From positions 248,001-312,000 of the forward strand of contig NZ_JAHQRJ010000003.1 of assembly GCF_019052805.1 (NCBI RefSeq): DNA of 64,000 nt. The letters run 5' to 3'. Under the pieces are notes generated by a model, which was given only the letters and a program-made list of their open reading frames with translations, was not told the DNA's origin and did not search any database. Positions 1-8,498 of the stretch are shown in pieces. Within the stretch, counting starts at the first letter, position 1. Every line of letters begins with the position of its first letter. The stretch comes from Noviherbaspirillum sp. L7-7A (GTDB lineage Bacteria; Pseudomonadota; Gammaproteobacteria; Burkholderiales; Burkholderiaceae_D). The translations under genes and the position numbers were made by a program.

Positions 1-820
1 AAGTGCAGGCTGTGGTGGCCGACCGCGACACTGCCGCGCTGAAGCAGTTGCTGATGCTGGGCGGCAGCCCGCACGGCGCCGGCCCCAAGGCGCTGGTCCA
101 GTACGATACTGAAGCCGAATTGGTCAGCACGCGCAGCGATGCGCCAGGCACGCCGTGGCTGGTGAAGTTTCCCGGCAGGCACGAGAATAAAGAAGTCTGC
201 GCCATTGAATCCTGCTATGCCCGGCTGGCGCGGGCGTGCGGCCTGGACTTGCCCCGCACCCGCTATTTCGACCTAGGCGCGCGCCATGTGGCCTTCGGTA
301 TCGAACGCTTCGACCGCGTGGATGGCATGCGTGTGCCCATGCATACCCTGGCCGGCGTCCTGCATGCCAACTTCCGCCTGCCGGCGTGAGCTACCAGACC
401 CTGCTGCGCGCCACCCGCCTTTTCACGCACAGCGAACGCGAGGAGGACAAGGCCTTCGAGCGTTGCGTGTCCAACGTGGTCTTCCATAACCGCGACGATC
501 ATGCGAAGAACTTTTCCTTTCGGATGGACCATGCCTGCAGGTGGAAGCTCGCGCCCTGCTACGACCTCAGCTATTGCGAGGGGCTAGGCGGCGAGCATCA
601 GATGGATGTCGAAGGCGAAGGGCGCGAACCAGGCCGGGCACACGTGATGCGCCTGGCCGCTTCCAACAGCCTGGATCCCGCCCGGGCCGCCACCGCGATC
701 GACCGTGTCGCAGCTATGGCCGGCGCATTCGGCGCAATCTGCAAGGACTACCTGATCCGTCCGGCCACGCGCCAGCGGATGGCTCGGGTGGTCGAGGCCA
801 ACCGCGGGCGCGTGGCATGA
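1..820 (+). pseudogene. HipA-family serine/threonine kinase, frameshifted and cut by window edge
   Basis: HipA-type toxins are Ser/Thr kinases that phosphorylate translation factors and are usually neutralised by a HipB-like partner. The first reading frame runs from the window edge to a TGA at 387-389. A second frame, entered at about 383, carries the rest to 820. Joined, they read as one HipA-like protein: the first part has the GERFDR-like stretch (IERFDRVDG), the second has the catalytic-loop motif HNRDDHAKNFSF and the metal-binding CYDLSY. One base seems to be missing near 381-386. The 5' end and any HipB partner lie outside the window. A sequencing error cannot be excluded. The family call is firm; inactivation is inferred. 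Confidence 0.8.
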
Positions 821-940
821 ATGTTTTAAAGGATTTGAAGCGTTTCCGACGTTGAATGCTGCGCCTGATCAGCTTGTTGCCGCAACATCGGGTTTTAAAT
901 CCCTGTCAGGAGCAATCAAGCGCCAGCGCACACGCCGCCT

Positions 941-1972
941 ATGGTCGCCAGACAACACCTGCCGGAAGCACAGCCCGGCGCCATCGGCCGGCGCGGCGAA
1001 AACCTGCCCCCGCCACGCTGTCTGAACTGCCTGCTGCCGGCATTGACCCTCTTCCTGTGTGGCTGTACCGACGGCGCACCGTCGTCCTACCAGGGGTATA
1101 TAGAGGGTGAGTTCCTTTATCTTTCGGCGCCACAGGCCGGCTACCTGAAGTCGCTGGACGCGCTGCGCGGCAGCCGGGTGGCGCCTGGCCAAGCGGTATT
1201 TGCACTTGCTGGCGACCCGGATGCTGAATCGCTGGACGAAGCGCAGGCCCGGGCTGACGCGGCCAGGGAGCGGCTGGCCAATTTGGCCGCGCCGCGCCGC
1301 CAGCCTGAAATCGCGGCGCTGGAAGCGAATCTTCGCGCAGCACAGGCTAGCCTGTCTCTTGCGCAGAACCGCCTGGGCCGGCAGCAGTCGCTGGCGGAAC
1401 GTCATTTCGTCTCCCCTGCAAGCCTGGATGAAGCGCGCAGCCAGCGCGACCAATTGCAGGGGCAAGTGGAAGCGGCGCAGCAGCAGCTCGCTACCTACCG
1501 CGCCGCGCTGGGCCGTAGCGCCGAGGTCCGTGCGGCCGAAGCAGACCTACTGGCGGCCCGTGCCCAGGCAGCGCAGATGCGCTGGCGGCTTGACAGCAAG
1601 ACGGTCAGGGCGCCGGCCGCCGGTGAAATTAGCGAAACCTATTACCGCGTGGGCGAATGGGTGGCGGCGGGTGTGCCGGTAGCCAGCCTGCTGCCGGACC
1701 AGCGTCGCCGCCTGCGCTTCTACGTTCCTGAAACCGCACTTGCCCGTCTGCAGCCCGGCATGGCAATCGAGGCCGGCTGCGACGGCTGTGTGCAGCCGAT
1801 CCGCGGCACCATCGATTTTATCGCGCCGCAGGCTGAATACACGCCGCCGGTGATCTACAGCCGCGGCAGCCGGGAAAAGCTGGTGTTCCGGGTGGAAGCG
1901 GTGCCGCTGCCCGAGCAGGCTGCCCGCCTGCGGCCGGGCTTGCCCATCGACGTGCGCATTGCGGGCCGCTGA
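941..1972 (+). CDS. HlyD-family periplasmic adaptor lipoprotein of an ABC exporter
   Basis: This is the membrane-fusion (adaptor) subunit of an exporter, expected to link an inner-membrane ABC pump to an outer-membrane channel. Near residue 41 there is a hydrophobic stretch ending in LFLCGC, a likely lipobox with Cys lipidation. A biotinyl-lipoyl-like segment follows (YLSAPQAGYLKSLDAL), then a long alpha-helical coiled coil rich in Ala, Arg and Gln (about residues 95-210), then the second lipoyl half (KTVRAPAAGEISE) and a beta-barrel. It ends one base before the ATPase start codon, so the genes are co-transcribed. The family resembles YbhG/YhiI adaptors. The n-region from the 941 ATG is long for a lipoprotein, so the start is uncertain. 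Confidence 0.85.
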   Translation: MVARQHLPEAQPGAIGRRGENLPPPRCLNCLLPALTLFLCGCTDGAPSSYQGYIEGEFLYLSAPQAGYLKSLDALRGSRVAPGQAVFALAGDPDAESLDEAQARADAARERLANLAAPRRQPEIAALEANLRAAQASLSLAQNRLGRQQSLAERHFVSPASLDEARSQRDQLQGQVEAAQQQLATYRAALGRSAEVRAAEADLLAARAQAAQMRWRLDSKTVRAPAAGEISETYYRVGEWVAAGVPVASLLPDQRRRLRFYVPETALARLQPGMAIEAGCDGCVQPIRGTIDFIAPQAEYTPPVIYSRGSREKLVFRVEAVPLPEQAARLRPGLPIDVRIAGR

Positions 1973-1973
1973 C

Positions 1974-2918
1974 ATGGCGTCGCCGCTGGTGATCGATGTC
2001 GTTGGCCTGAACAAGCATTTCGGCGATCGGCATGTGGTGAAGGACTTGGCGCTGCAGGTGCACGAGGGAGAGATCTTCGGCTTCCTGGGGCCGAACGGCA
2101 GCGGCAAGACCACATCGATCCGCATGCTGTGCGGCCTGCTCGCACCCGACAGCGGCAGCGGCACCTGCCTGGGTTTGAATGTGATGACCGACAGCGCACT
2201 GATCAAGCGCCAGGTCGGCTACATGACCCAGCGCTTTTCCTTGTGGGAAGACCTGACCGTCGCCGAGAACCTGGATTTCATCGCGCGCATGTTCGGCATG
2301 CCTGGCCGCCGTGCAGCCGTCGATGCGATGCTTGCCCGGCTTGGCCTGGCGGACCGGCGCAACCAGCTGGCCGGCGCATTGTCGGGCGGTTGGAAACAGC
2401 GTCTGGCATTGGCTGCATGCCTGCTGCACCAGCCGCGCTTGCTGCTGCTGGACGAACCCACCGCCGGCGTTGACCCGCGTGCCAGGCGTGACTTTTGGGA
2501 GCAGATCCATGGCTTGTCGGCCAGTGGCGTCAGCGTGCTGGTCTCCACCCATTACATGGACGAAGCCGAACGCTGCCACCGGTTGGCCTATATTGCCAAC
2601 GGCCGGCTGCTGGCCGCGGGCACCGCGCAAGAGGTGGTGAAGAGCCGGCGCCTGCATACCTGGGAAGTCAGCGGCGACATGCCGGCGGGCCTGGCGCAGT
2701 CGCTGCGCAACCTGCCCGGCGTGGAACTGGCAAGCAGCTTTGGCACTACGCTGCATGTCAGCGGTCGGGATGCGGCCTGCCTGCAGGCTAGCCTGCAACA
2801 GGCCTTGCGTGGCACGGCGCTGGCAATGCGGAAGATTCCGGCCTCGCTGGAAGACGTGTTCATCGACCTGATGCAGGACAGCGGCAGCGTTACTGCCGGT
2901 GCTAAGGGGGCTGCCTGA
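1974..2918 (+). CDS. ABC exporter ATP-binding protein (YbhF/YhiH-like single NBD)
   Basis: This cytoplasmic ATPase powers the exporter formed with the flanking adaptor and permease genes. A complete nucleotide-binding domain is visible: Walker A GPNGSGKTTS (residues about 36-45), Q-loop region YMTQRFSLWEDL, signature LSGGWKQRLALA, Walker B LLLLDEPTAGVDP and the H-loop STHYMDEAERC. The C-terminal tail of about 80 residues (DMPAGLAQSLRNLPGVE onward) is typical of drug/heme-type exporters. The ATG at 1974, one base after the adaptor stop, is preferred over an in-frame start at 1959 that would lie inside the adaptor. Only one NBD is present, unlike the fused double NBD of RbbA-type proteins. Confidence 0.92.
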   Translation: MASPLVIDVVGLNKHFGDRHVVKDLALQVHEGEIFGFLGPNGSGKTTSIRMLCGLLAPDSGSGTCLGLNVMTDSALIKRQVGYMTQRFSLWEDLTVAENLDFIARMFGMPGRRAAVDAMLARLGLADRRNQLAGALSGGWKQRLALAACLLHQPRLLLLDEPTAGVDPRARRDFWEQIHGLSASGVSVLVSTHYMDEAERCHRLAYIANGRLLAAGTAQEVVKSRRLHTWEVSGDMPAGLAQSLRNLPGVELASSFGTTLHVSGRDAACLQASLQQALRGTALAMRKIPASLEDVFIDLMQDSGSVTAGAKGAA

Positions 2919-4060
2919 TGAAGCGCCATGCCATGGCCTTTTCCCTGTTGCGCTGGCTGGGCATCGTGGTCAAGGAATTCATCCAGCTCAAACGCGACCG
3001 GCTGACCTTTGGCATGATCGTCGGCATTCCATTGATCCAGTTGCTGCTGTTCGGCTTCGCAATCAATGCCGATCCCAGGAACCTGCCCACCGCGGTGGTA
3101 ATGGCTGACCCCGGCCCGTTTGCTCGCTCCTATGTCGCGGCGATGGCGGCCAGCGGCTATTTCCGGATCGTGGGCAGCGTCGAAGACAGGCAGGCGGCGC
3201 GGCTGCTCGACCAGGGCCAGGTACAGTTCGTCGTGACCTTTCCGCCCGGCCTCCACCGCGACCTGGTGCGTGGCAAGCCCGCGGTAGTGCTGGTGGAGGC
3301 CGATGCGACCGATCCGATGGCAACCAGCGGCGCGATCGCGGTATTGAACCAGCTCGGCCCCGGCCTGTTCGCCCCCGACCTGCCGGGCCGGCAGGTGCAG
3401 CCGGCCCAACCGGGCCGCACGCTGGAACTACGAGTGCACCGTCGCTATAACCCGGAAGCTATCACTGCCTACAACGTGGTGCCGGGCCTGCTTGGGGTAA
3501 TCCTGACCATGACCATGGTATTAATGACCGGGCTCGCCATGACACGCGAACGGGAACGCGGCACCTTCGAAAACCTGCTGGCAACCCCGGCCACGCCGCT
3601 GGAAGTCATCACCGGCAAGATCATCCCCTATGTGCTGATCGGTCTAGTGCAGGTCAGCCTGATCCTGCTGGCCGCCCGCTGGATATTCAATGTCCCTATG
3701 CATGGCAGCCTGCTTCTGCTGTATGCCGTGGTGCTGCTCTTCATCTGCGCCAACCTGACGCTGGGCATTACCTTCAGCTCGATTGCCCGCAACCAGCTGC
3801 AGGCCATGCAGATGACCTTCTTTTTCTTTCTGCCCTCCATGCTGCTGTCGGGCTTCATGTTCCCGTTTCGCGGCATGCCCGAATGGGCACAGGCGGTGGG
3901 CAGCCTGCTGCCATTGACCCATTTCCTGGTGCTGGTGCGCGGCATCCTGTTGAAAGGCAATGGCCTGGCGCTGCTCTGGCCACAGGTCTGGCCCCTGTTG
4001 CTGTTCACTGCGGCAGTGCTGGCGCTCGGGCTGAAAACCTACAGGCGCACGATGGACTGA
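2918..4060 (+). CDS. ABC-2 type exporter permease (YhhJ/YbhR-like)
   Basis: This is the membrane subunit of the exporter. One N-terminal transmembrane helix (IVGIPLIQLLLFGFAIN) is followed by a large periplasmic domain of about 140 residues, then a block of five hydrophobic segments from about residue 185 to the end. The family motif MTRERERGTFENLLATP lies between the first two of these, as in ABC2_membrane_3 proteins. Its ATG overlaps the ATPase stop by one base, so it completes a three-gene operon of adaptor, ATPase and permease. Systems of this type usually export drugs or toxic compounds; the substrate here is unknown. A hairpin terminator follows the stop. Confidence 0.9.
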   Translation: MKRHAMAFSLLRWLGIVVKEFIQLKRDRLTFGMIVGIPLIQLLLFGFAINADPRNLPTAVVMADPGPFARSYVAAMAASGYFRIVGSVEDRQAARLLDQGQVQFVVTFPPGLHRDLVRGKPAVVLVEADATDPMATSGAIAVLNQLGPGLFAPDLPGRQVQPAQPGRTLELRVHRRYNPEAITAYNVVPGLLGVILTMTMVLMTGLAMTRERERGTFENLLATPATPLEVITGKIIPYVLIGLVQVSLILLAARWIFNVPMHGSLLLLYAVVLLFICANLTLGITFSSIARNQLQAMQMTFFFFLPSMLLSGFMFPFRGMPEWAQAVGSLLPLTHFLVLVRGILLKGNGLALLWPQVWPLLLFTAAVLALGLKTYRRTMD

Positions 4061-4073
4061 AATGAAGAACATA

Positions 4074-4100
4074 AAAAAACCCGCTCAGCGGGCGGGTTTT
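4074..4100. terminator. Bidirectional rho-independent terminator
   Basis: A GC stem (CCCGC / GCGGG) with a TCAG loop is flanked by a run of A on the left and T on the right. It lies 14 bases after the permease stop and also downstream of the minus-strand PEP-CTERM remnant, so it can serve both directions. Confidence 0.8.
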
Positions 4101-4128
4101 CAACAGCATGAACTTGCTTAGGGCTTGC

Positions 4129-4605
4129 TTATGCCTTGCGTGCCTTGCGACGCGACGCCCAGAAGCCCAGCAGGCCCAGGCCGAACAGGGCAACGGTTGT
4201 CGGCTCCGGCACCTCACCGCTGGCGCCGCCGCCGCCCACAAAGCCTTCGAACAGGGTGTAGTGGCTCAGACGGCCGAGGTTCTTGAAGAAGTAGGTGTCA
4301 TTGCCGCCGAGGTTACCGGTGCCGAACTTGAGCACGAAATAGCCTGGCTCCTGGCTGCCAACATCGATAACCTATTGTCCGCTGACGGTATCGGCAGTGT
4401 TGCGAGCACCGGGGTCGACCTTGCTAGTCAGGGTCAGCGTTGTGCCGGCTGCGGTTTAGATTGCATTAAGTTCCGTTTAATCGCCGGAGTTGCCCAGCGA
4501 CGCCGCGCCAAGAAAGGCGTCAAGAGTAAGAGCAGAAGCCGACGACATGGCGGCAAAAAATACTGCGGCGGTCAGAGCCAGGTTGCGGCTGAATTTAAAA
4601 ACAGA
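4129..4605 (-). pseudogene. Decayed PEP-CTERM sorting-domain protein
   Basis: The 3' part on the minus strand ends in a textbook PEP-CTERM signal: VPEPTT, then a hydrophobic helix (VALFGLGLLGFWA), then the basic tail SRRKARKA. Such proteins are secreted and anchored or processed by exosortase/archaeosortase. Upstream in the same region a signal-peptide-like stretch is still readable (NLALTAAVFFAAMSSASA, near 4545-4595), followed by an in-frame TAA near 4480. A further frame change and a TAG near 4375 (just before VIDVGSQEPGYF) separate it from the C-terminal part. No good ATG start remains. The central phrase YFVLKFGTGNLGGNDTYFFK is typical of short betaproteobacterial PEP-CTERM proteins. Several independent lesions argue for a true pseudogene rather than one read error. 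Confidence 0.75.
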
Positions 4606-4843
4606 AGAAAAAATTATTAATGATTCCTGAAAACAATTTGCGAGGGCGTGACACAAATTCCCTACGGAATTTCCTGAAGAAAACGATGTTCGCCGCAGAA
4701 CCTACTGAATGAATTTAGATAAATAAAGAGTTTCTCATTGTAATTTTCTATGGATCAGGTAGCTGCAGCAGCGAAATATGAAAGAACACCAACATGTTGA
4801 GTTCTTACTTATCTTATCTACAACGAAAAAGTAAAGGAAGAAA

Positions 4844-5830
4844 CTATTGCACCATGCCAAGCTTTCCGCTGTGGCTGCCCATGTACCAGAGCCTGCCCTG
4901 AGCATCCACAATCATCTTGCGGATGCCCTCATTATTAGTCGGCAGTGAAAAAACCTGAAATTTTCCGGTAGCCGGATCAAGCAGAGAAACGGTATCGACC
5001 GAAATTTCATTCGCCCAGACCTTGCCGGCACCGTCGACAGTCACTGCATAAGGATTGCCACGCGGCCCAGCAGGCATTTCATAGCTCTTCAAGACGGATT
5101 GCTTGGCTGCATCGATATGCGTCAGCTTGCCATCGCCATAGCGCACGACCCAGAGCGTATTGTCGGGCGCTGCCGCGATGCGGCGTGGTAGCGAGCCGGC
5201 CCCCAGGTCTATTTCAGTGATCTTGCTGGAGCGGGCATCGATGCGACCGACCCGCTGCCCACTGGCCTGGCAGAACCAGACATTGCCGTCACGGTCGAGT
5301 GCCAGGCCGTAGGGGCCATCGTGGGTGCTGAATTCCTCCATCTTGCCGCTGCTGCGCTGGTAGCGGGTTACCTTGTTGGCCGACTGGTTGGTAAACCAGA
5401 GGCTATCGCGCCCGTCGAACACGATCGTGTGCGGACTGCCGCCGGACGGCGCGGGATGTGGCTTCATTGCCTGCGGCTGACCATTGCTAAATGGTATTTC
5501 CAGCAATGTGCCGTTGCCATTGCCTGTCATCCATACCGTGCCGCGTTCATCGACCACTAGGCCGTGCGGCCGGGTTCCGGCAGGCAATTCCCATTCCTCG
5601 AAGCGTTCGGTGGCTGGGTCGAAGCGCGCTAGCCGATTGCCCGCCATGACAGCAATATAGATGCGCCCATCCAAGCCAGGCGCCGGGTCGCGCGCAAATT
5701 TCGGCGTTGGCACATTCCATTCGCTAATCTTTCCGGCTGGCCGCGACACGCCTGGCGCCACGGTGTAGTTGGAGCCGCCCGCCACGGCCAGTGCCGGCAG
5801 CAGTGCCCATAGTGCGAAAACCTTTAGCAT
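4844..5830 (-). CDS. Secreted beta-propeller protein, Vgb (streptogramin B lyase)-like
   Basis: This 328-residue protein is built of repeated blades with W-x-T/F-N type motifs (GTVWMTGNGNG, DSLWFTNQSANK, GNVWFCQASGQ, NTLWVVRYGDGK, GKVWANEISVD, GRLWYMGSHSG), the pattern of virginiamycin B lyase and NHL-type propellers. The start at 5830 is chosen because it gives a signal peptide (MLKVFALWALLPALAVAGG) and a good upstream Shine-Dalgarno (GGAAGGAAA). The longer frame upstream has no such signal and overlaps the divergent gene. True Vgb enzymes are cytoplasmic antibiotic lyases, so a secreted copy is more likely a general lyase or sugar/peptide-binding propeller. Function is not assigned beyond the fold. 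Confidence 0.82.
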   Translation of the reverse strand: MLKVFALWALLPALAVAGGSNYTVAPGVSRPAGKISEWNVPTPKFARDPAPGLDGRIYIAVMAGNRLARFDPATERFEEWELPAGTRPHGLVVDERGTVWMTGNGNGTLLEIPFSNGQPQAMKPHPAPSGGSPHTIVFDGRDSLWFTNQSANKVTRYQRSSGKMEEFSTHDGPYGLALDRDGNVWFCQASGQRVGRIDARSSKITEIDLGAGSLPRRIAAAPDNTLWVVRYGDGKLTHIDAAKQSVLKSYEMPAGPRGNPYAVTVDGAGKVWANEISVDTVSLLDPATGKFQVFSLPTNNEGIRKMIVDAQGRLWYMGSHSGKLGMVQ

Positions 5831-6089
5831 GGCCTGATTTCCTTCCGATTCTCTGAATGCGCCGGCATGGTCACCAGCAACGTTGACGTCAGATTGAAGC
5901 GCTGGCAATGCCTGCCCGCCCGCCGGCATTTCCGTTTGCCTGCATGCGATAAGACCACATTTAAAGCAAACCCGTTCTGGCTGCAGGCGCCAGGTTCTGT
6001 AGAATTGACCTGCATGTCGGGCAAGAGAGAGCGCTGCGACATGTACTGTCCAGTCTGAGCATCCACCTTTTGCACTTTCCCGGACCCGC

Positions 6090-7373
6090 ATGAATTCAGA
6101 GCAAGCCCTTGACGCGATCATCGTTGGCAGCGGCCCGGCCGGCGCCATCGTCGCGCGCGACCTGGCGCGCCGGAACTGGCGCGTGCTGCTGCTGGAACAG
6201 GGCGGCGCCGCGCCGCTGCAAGGCACCTTGCGTCAGATGGCTGCCATGGCGGCGGTGCCGGGCAAGGGCGCCTTCCTGAACGCGGATGGATCGCTGCTGG
6301 TGCGCGGCGTGACTTCCGGCGGCAGTTCGGCGATCAACTTCGCCACCGCCATGGCGCCGCCGATGCCGATGTTCGCGAAGTACGGCATCGATCTGGAGCC
6401 GGCTCTGCAGGCGCTGCGGCAGGAAATACCGATGGCGCCGCTGCCCGACCCGCTGGTGGGTCCAATGGCTGCACGCATTGCGGCAGCGGCGCAAGCGCTA
6501 GGCCATGACTGGCGCAAGCTCGACAAGATGATCCTGCCGGACAAATGCCGCGCCGGCTGCTGGCGCTGTGCCTATGGCTGTCCGTTCGGCGCGAAATGGA
6601 CAGCGCGCAACATGGTCGAGGAAGCCGTCGCAGCCGGCGCGGAACTGCTCCCGGATGCTAGGGCGCAGCGGGTGATTACCCAAGGCGTGCGGGCGGTCGG
6701 GGTGGAATTCGTGCGGCACGGGCAATTGCAGCAACGCTTCGCCGGCGTCATCGTGCTGGCCGGCGGCGGCATCGGCAGTCCGCGCCTGCTGCATGCCTCT
6801 GGGCTTGGCCCGGCTCGGGCGGCGCATTTCAGCGACCCGGTGATTGCCGTGATGGGCACGGTGGAGAATGTCGACGGCGGCGCCGAAGTGCCCATGGCGT
6901 CCGGCATGCACTTCCCGGAAGAAGGCATCACGCTGGCCGACATGACATTGCCCCGGCCGATGTACCAGGGATTCGCTGCCCAGGCCGGCCGCATCGACCG
7001 GCTGCTGGCGCACCGCCGCACATTGACCGTGATGGTCAAGATCCGCGACGAGATAGGCGGCGCGATCGGGCCGCGCTGGATCAGCAAGTCGCTGCAGCCG
7101 GCAGACCGCCGCAAGCTGCGCGATGGCGTCGGCCTGGCACGGCGCATCCTGGCGCAAGCGGGCGCCCGGCATATCTTCAACAGCGTGCATTTCGCGGCCC
7201 ATCCGGGCGGCAGCGTCAGGATAGGCGAGGGCGTGAACGAGCAACTGCAGACATCGACGGCGGGCTTGTTCGTTTGCGATGCGTCCGTGATCCCGCAAGC
7301 ATGGGGCCTGCCGCCGACGGTCACGCTGCTGTGCCTGGGCCGGCGGCTGGCGGAACACCTGGACGGTGTTTAG
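6090..7373 (+). CDS. GMC-family FAD-dependent oxidoreductase
   Basis: This flavoprotein probably oxidises an alcohol or sugar group. The N-terminus has the FAD dinucleotide-binding motif IVGSGPAGAIVARDL and the acidic end of beta-2 (LLLEQGG). A GMC-like SGGSSAINFATAM segment follows near residue 72. The C-terminus keeps the GMC_oxred_C pattern with HPGGSVRIG and FVCDASVIPQAWGLPPT. In the middle, near residues 153-168, is the cysteine cluster CRAGCWRCAYGCPFGAK, seen in a subgroup related to long-chain alcohol oxidases. It is 427 residues, shorter than typical choline dehydrogenases (over 530). It stands alone, divergent from the propeller gene and convergent with the dehydrogenase operon. Confidence 0.88.
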   Translation: MNSEQALDAIIVGSGPAGAIVARDLARRNWRVLLLEQGGAAPLQGTLRQMAAMAAVPGKGAFLNADGSLLVRGVTSGGSSAINFATAMAPPMPMFAKYGIDLEPALQALRQEIPMAPLPDPLVGPMAARIAAAAQALGHDWRKLDKMILPDKCRAGCWRCAYGCPFGAKWTARNMVEEAVAAGAELLPDARAQRVITQGVRAVGVEFVRHGQLQQRFAGVIVLAGGGIGSPRLLHASGLGPARAAHFSDPVIAVMGTVENVDGGAEVPMASGMHFPEEGITLADMTLPRPMYQGFAAQAGRIDRLLAHRRTLTVMVKIRDEIGGAIGPRWISKSLQPADRRKLRDGVGLARRILAQAGARHIFNSVHFAAHPGGSVRIGEGVNEQLQTSTAGLFVCDASVIPQAWGLPPTVTLLCLGRRLAEHLDGV

Positions 7374-7383
7374 ACCGCCCGCT

Positions 7384-8498
7384 TCAGTGGGGTATGAACA
7401 GGTCTGCCATCACCGCGGCGAGAAAACGTGCTGCTTCGCCACCGGTCACCACTCGATGATCAAAGCTTAGACTTAACGGCAGCAGGCGATGCACAGCAGG
7501 CACGCCGTTGACAGCAACCACCTGGTCGCGTGCGCGACCCGCACCCAGTATCGCAACCGTGGGAGGCACCACGATGGGCGTCGCATAGCGTCCGCCCATC
7601 ATGCCGAAATTGGACAGCGTGATGGAATGGTGACGCAGTTCGTCGGGCGACAACGTGCGGGCGGCGGCCCTGGCCCGCAAATTGTCCAGCGCTTGCCGCA
7701 AGGCATCGGTGTCATGCCCCGCCGCATCATGCAGCACCGCGACCAGCAATCCGTCCGGCAGGTCCACCGCCAGCCCCACATCGACGCTCGCCATCAGTTG
7801 CCGGGTCATGCTGCGGCTGTCGTACCAGGCATTCAGCGCGCCTTCGGCCCTGCATCCGGCCACCAATGCCCGGATCAGGCGAATCGTGATATCGGCATGC
7901 GGCGGCCACGCTTGGATATCGGCATCGTCGACAATGGTTGCCGTGGCGATCTCCTGCCGGGACAGGGTCATGGCCTGTGCCATGCTGCGTCGCAACCCGC
8001 TCAACGCCTGTGGCGCCGCGGCGGCGCCGGATGCCGCATGCTGCACATCGGCTAGTGTGACGATGCCATCGGGTCCGGTAGGCGCAACGCCAGCCAGGTC
8101 CACGCCGAGGCTGCGCGCCAGCCGCCGCACGGCAGGCAGCGCCCTGACGGTATAGGCCGTACGGGCTGAAATGGCAGCGGGCCCGCCTGACTGCGCATGG
8201 TCAGGACCCGCATCGGCGCCAGTGGCGACGCTTCCTACCAGGGTTCCCGCGTCCTCGTCGGGCTGTCCGGTGTCGATCGACAGCAGGGGCGCGCCGGTTG
8301 GCACGGTTTCGCCGGCCGCGCCAAACAGGCGCACGACGCGGCCGGAATAGGGAGCAGGGATCTCGACCACGGCCTTGGCAGTTTCGACAGACAGCAGCGG
8401 CTGGTCGGCCTGCAGAGGTCGCCGGGCTGCACATGCCACTGCACCAGCTGCGCTTCCTGCAAGCCTTCTCCAAGGTCGGGCAAGGTGAAGGTCTTCAC
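7384..8498 (-). pseudogene. 2-oxoacid dehydrogenase E2 (dihydrolipoyl acyltransferase), frameshifted in lipoyl domain
   Basis: E2 is the acyltransferase core of a pyruvate or branched-chain 2-oxoacid dehydrogenase. A GTG start at 8498 overlaps the E1beta stop (GTGA) and encodes the lipoyl-domain start KTFTLPDLGEGLQEAQLVQ. At about 8416-8420 the frame is lost, and the rest of the lipoyl domain (PLLSVETAKAVVEIP, lipoyl Lys) continues in another frame. A peripheral-subunit-binding domain (AVRRLARSLGVDL) and the catalytic domain follow, ending SLSFDHRVVTGGEAARFL, where the usual DHRxxDG reads DHRVVTG. One missing base would restore a protein of about 370 residues. It may be a sequencing error, since the rest is well preserved. 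Confidence 0.82.

Noticed and set aside
5831-6226. Upstream extension of the propeller gene frame to 6226
   Set aside because: It overlaps the start of the divergent GMC gene, has no ribosome-binding site, and would hide the clear signal peptide starting at 5830.
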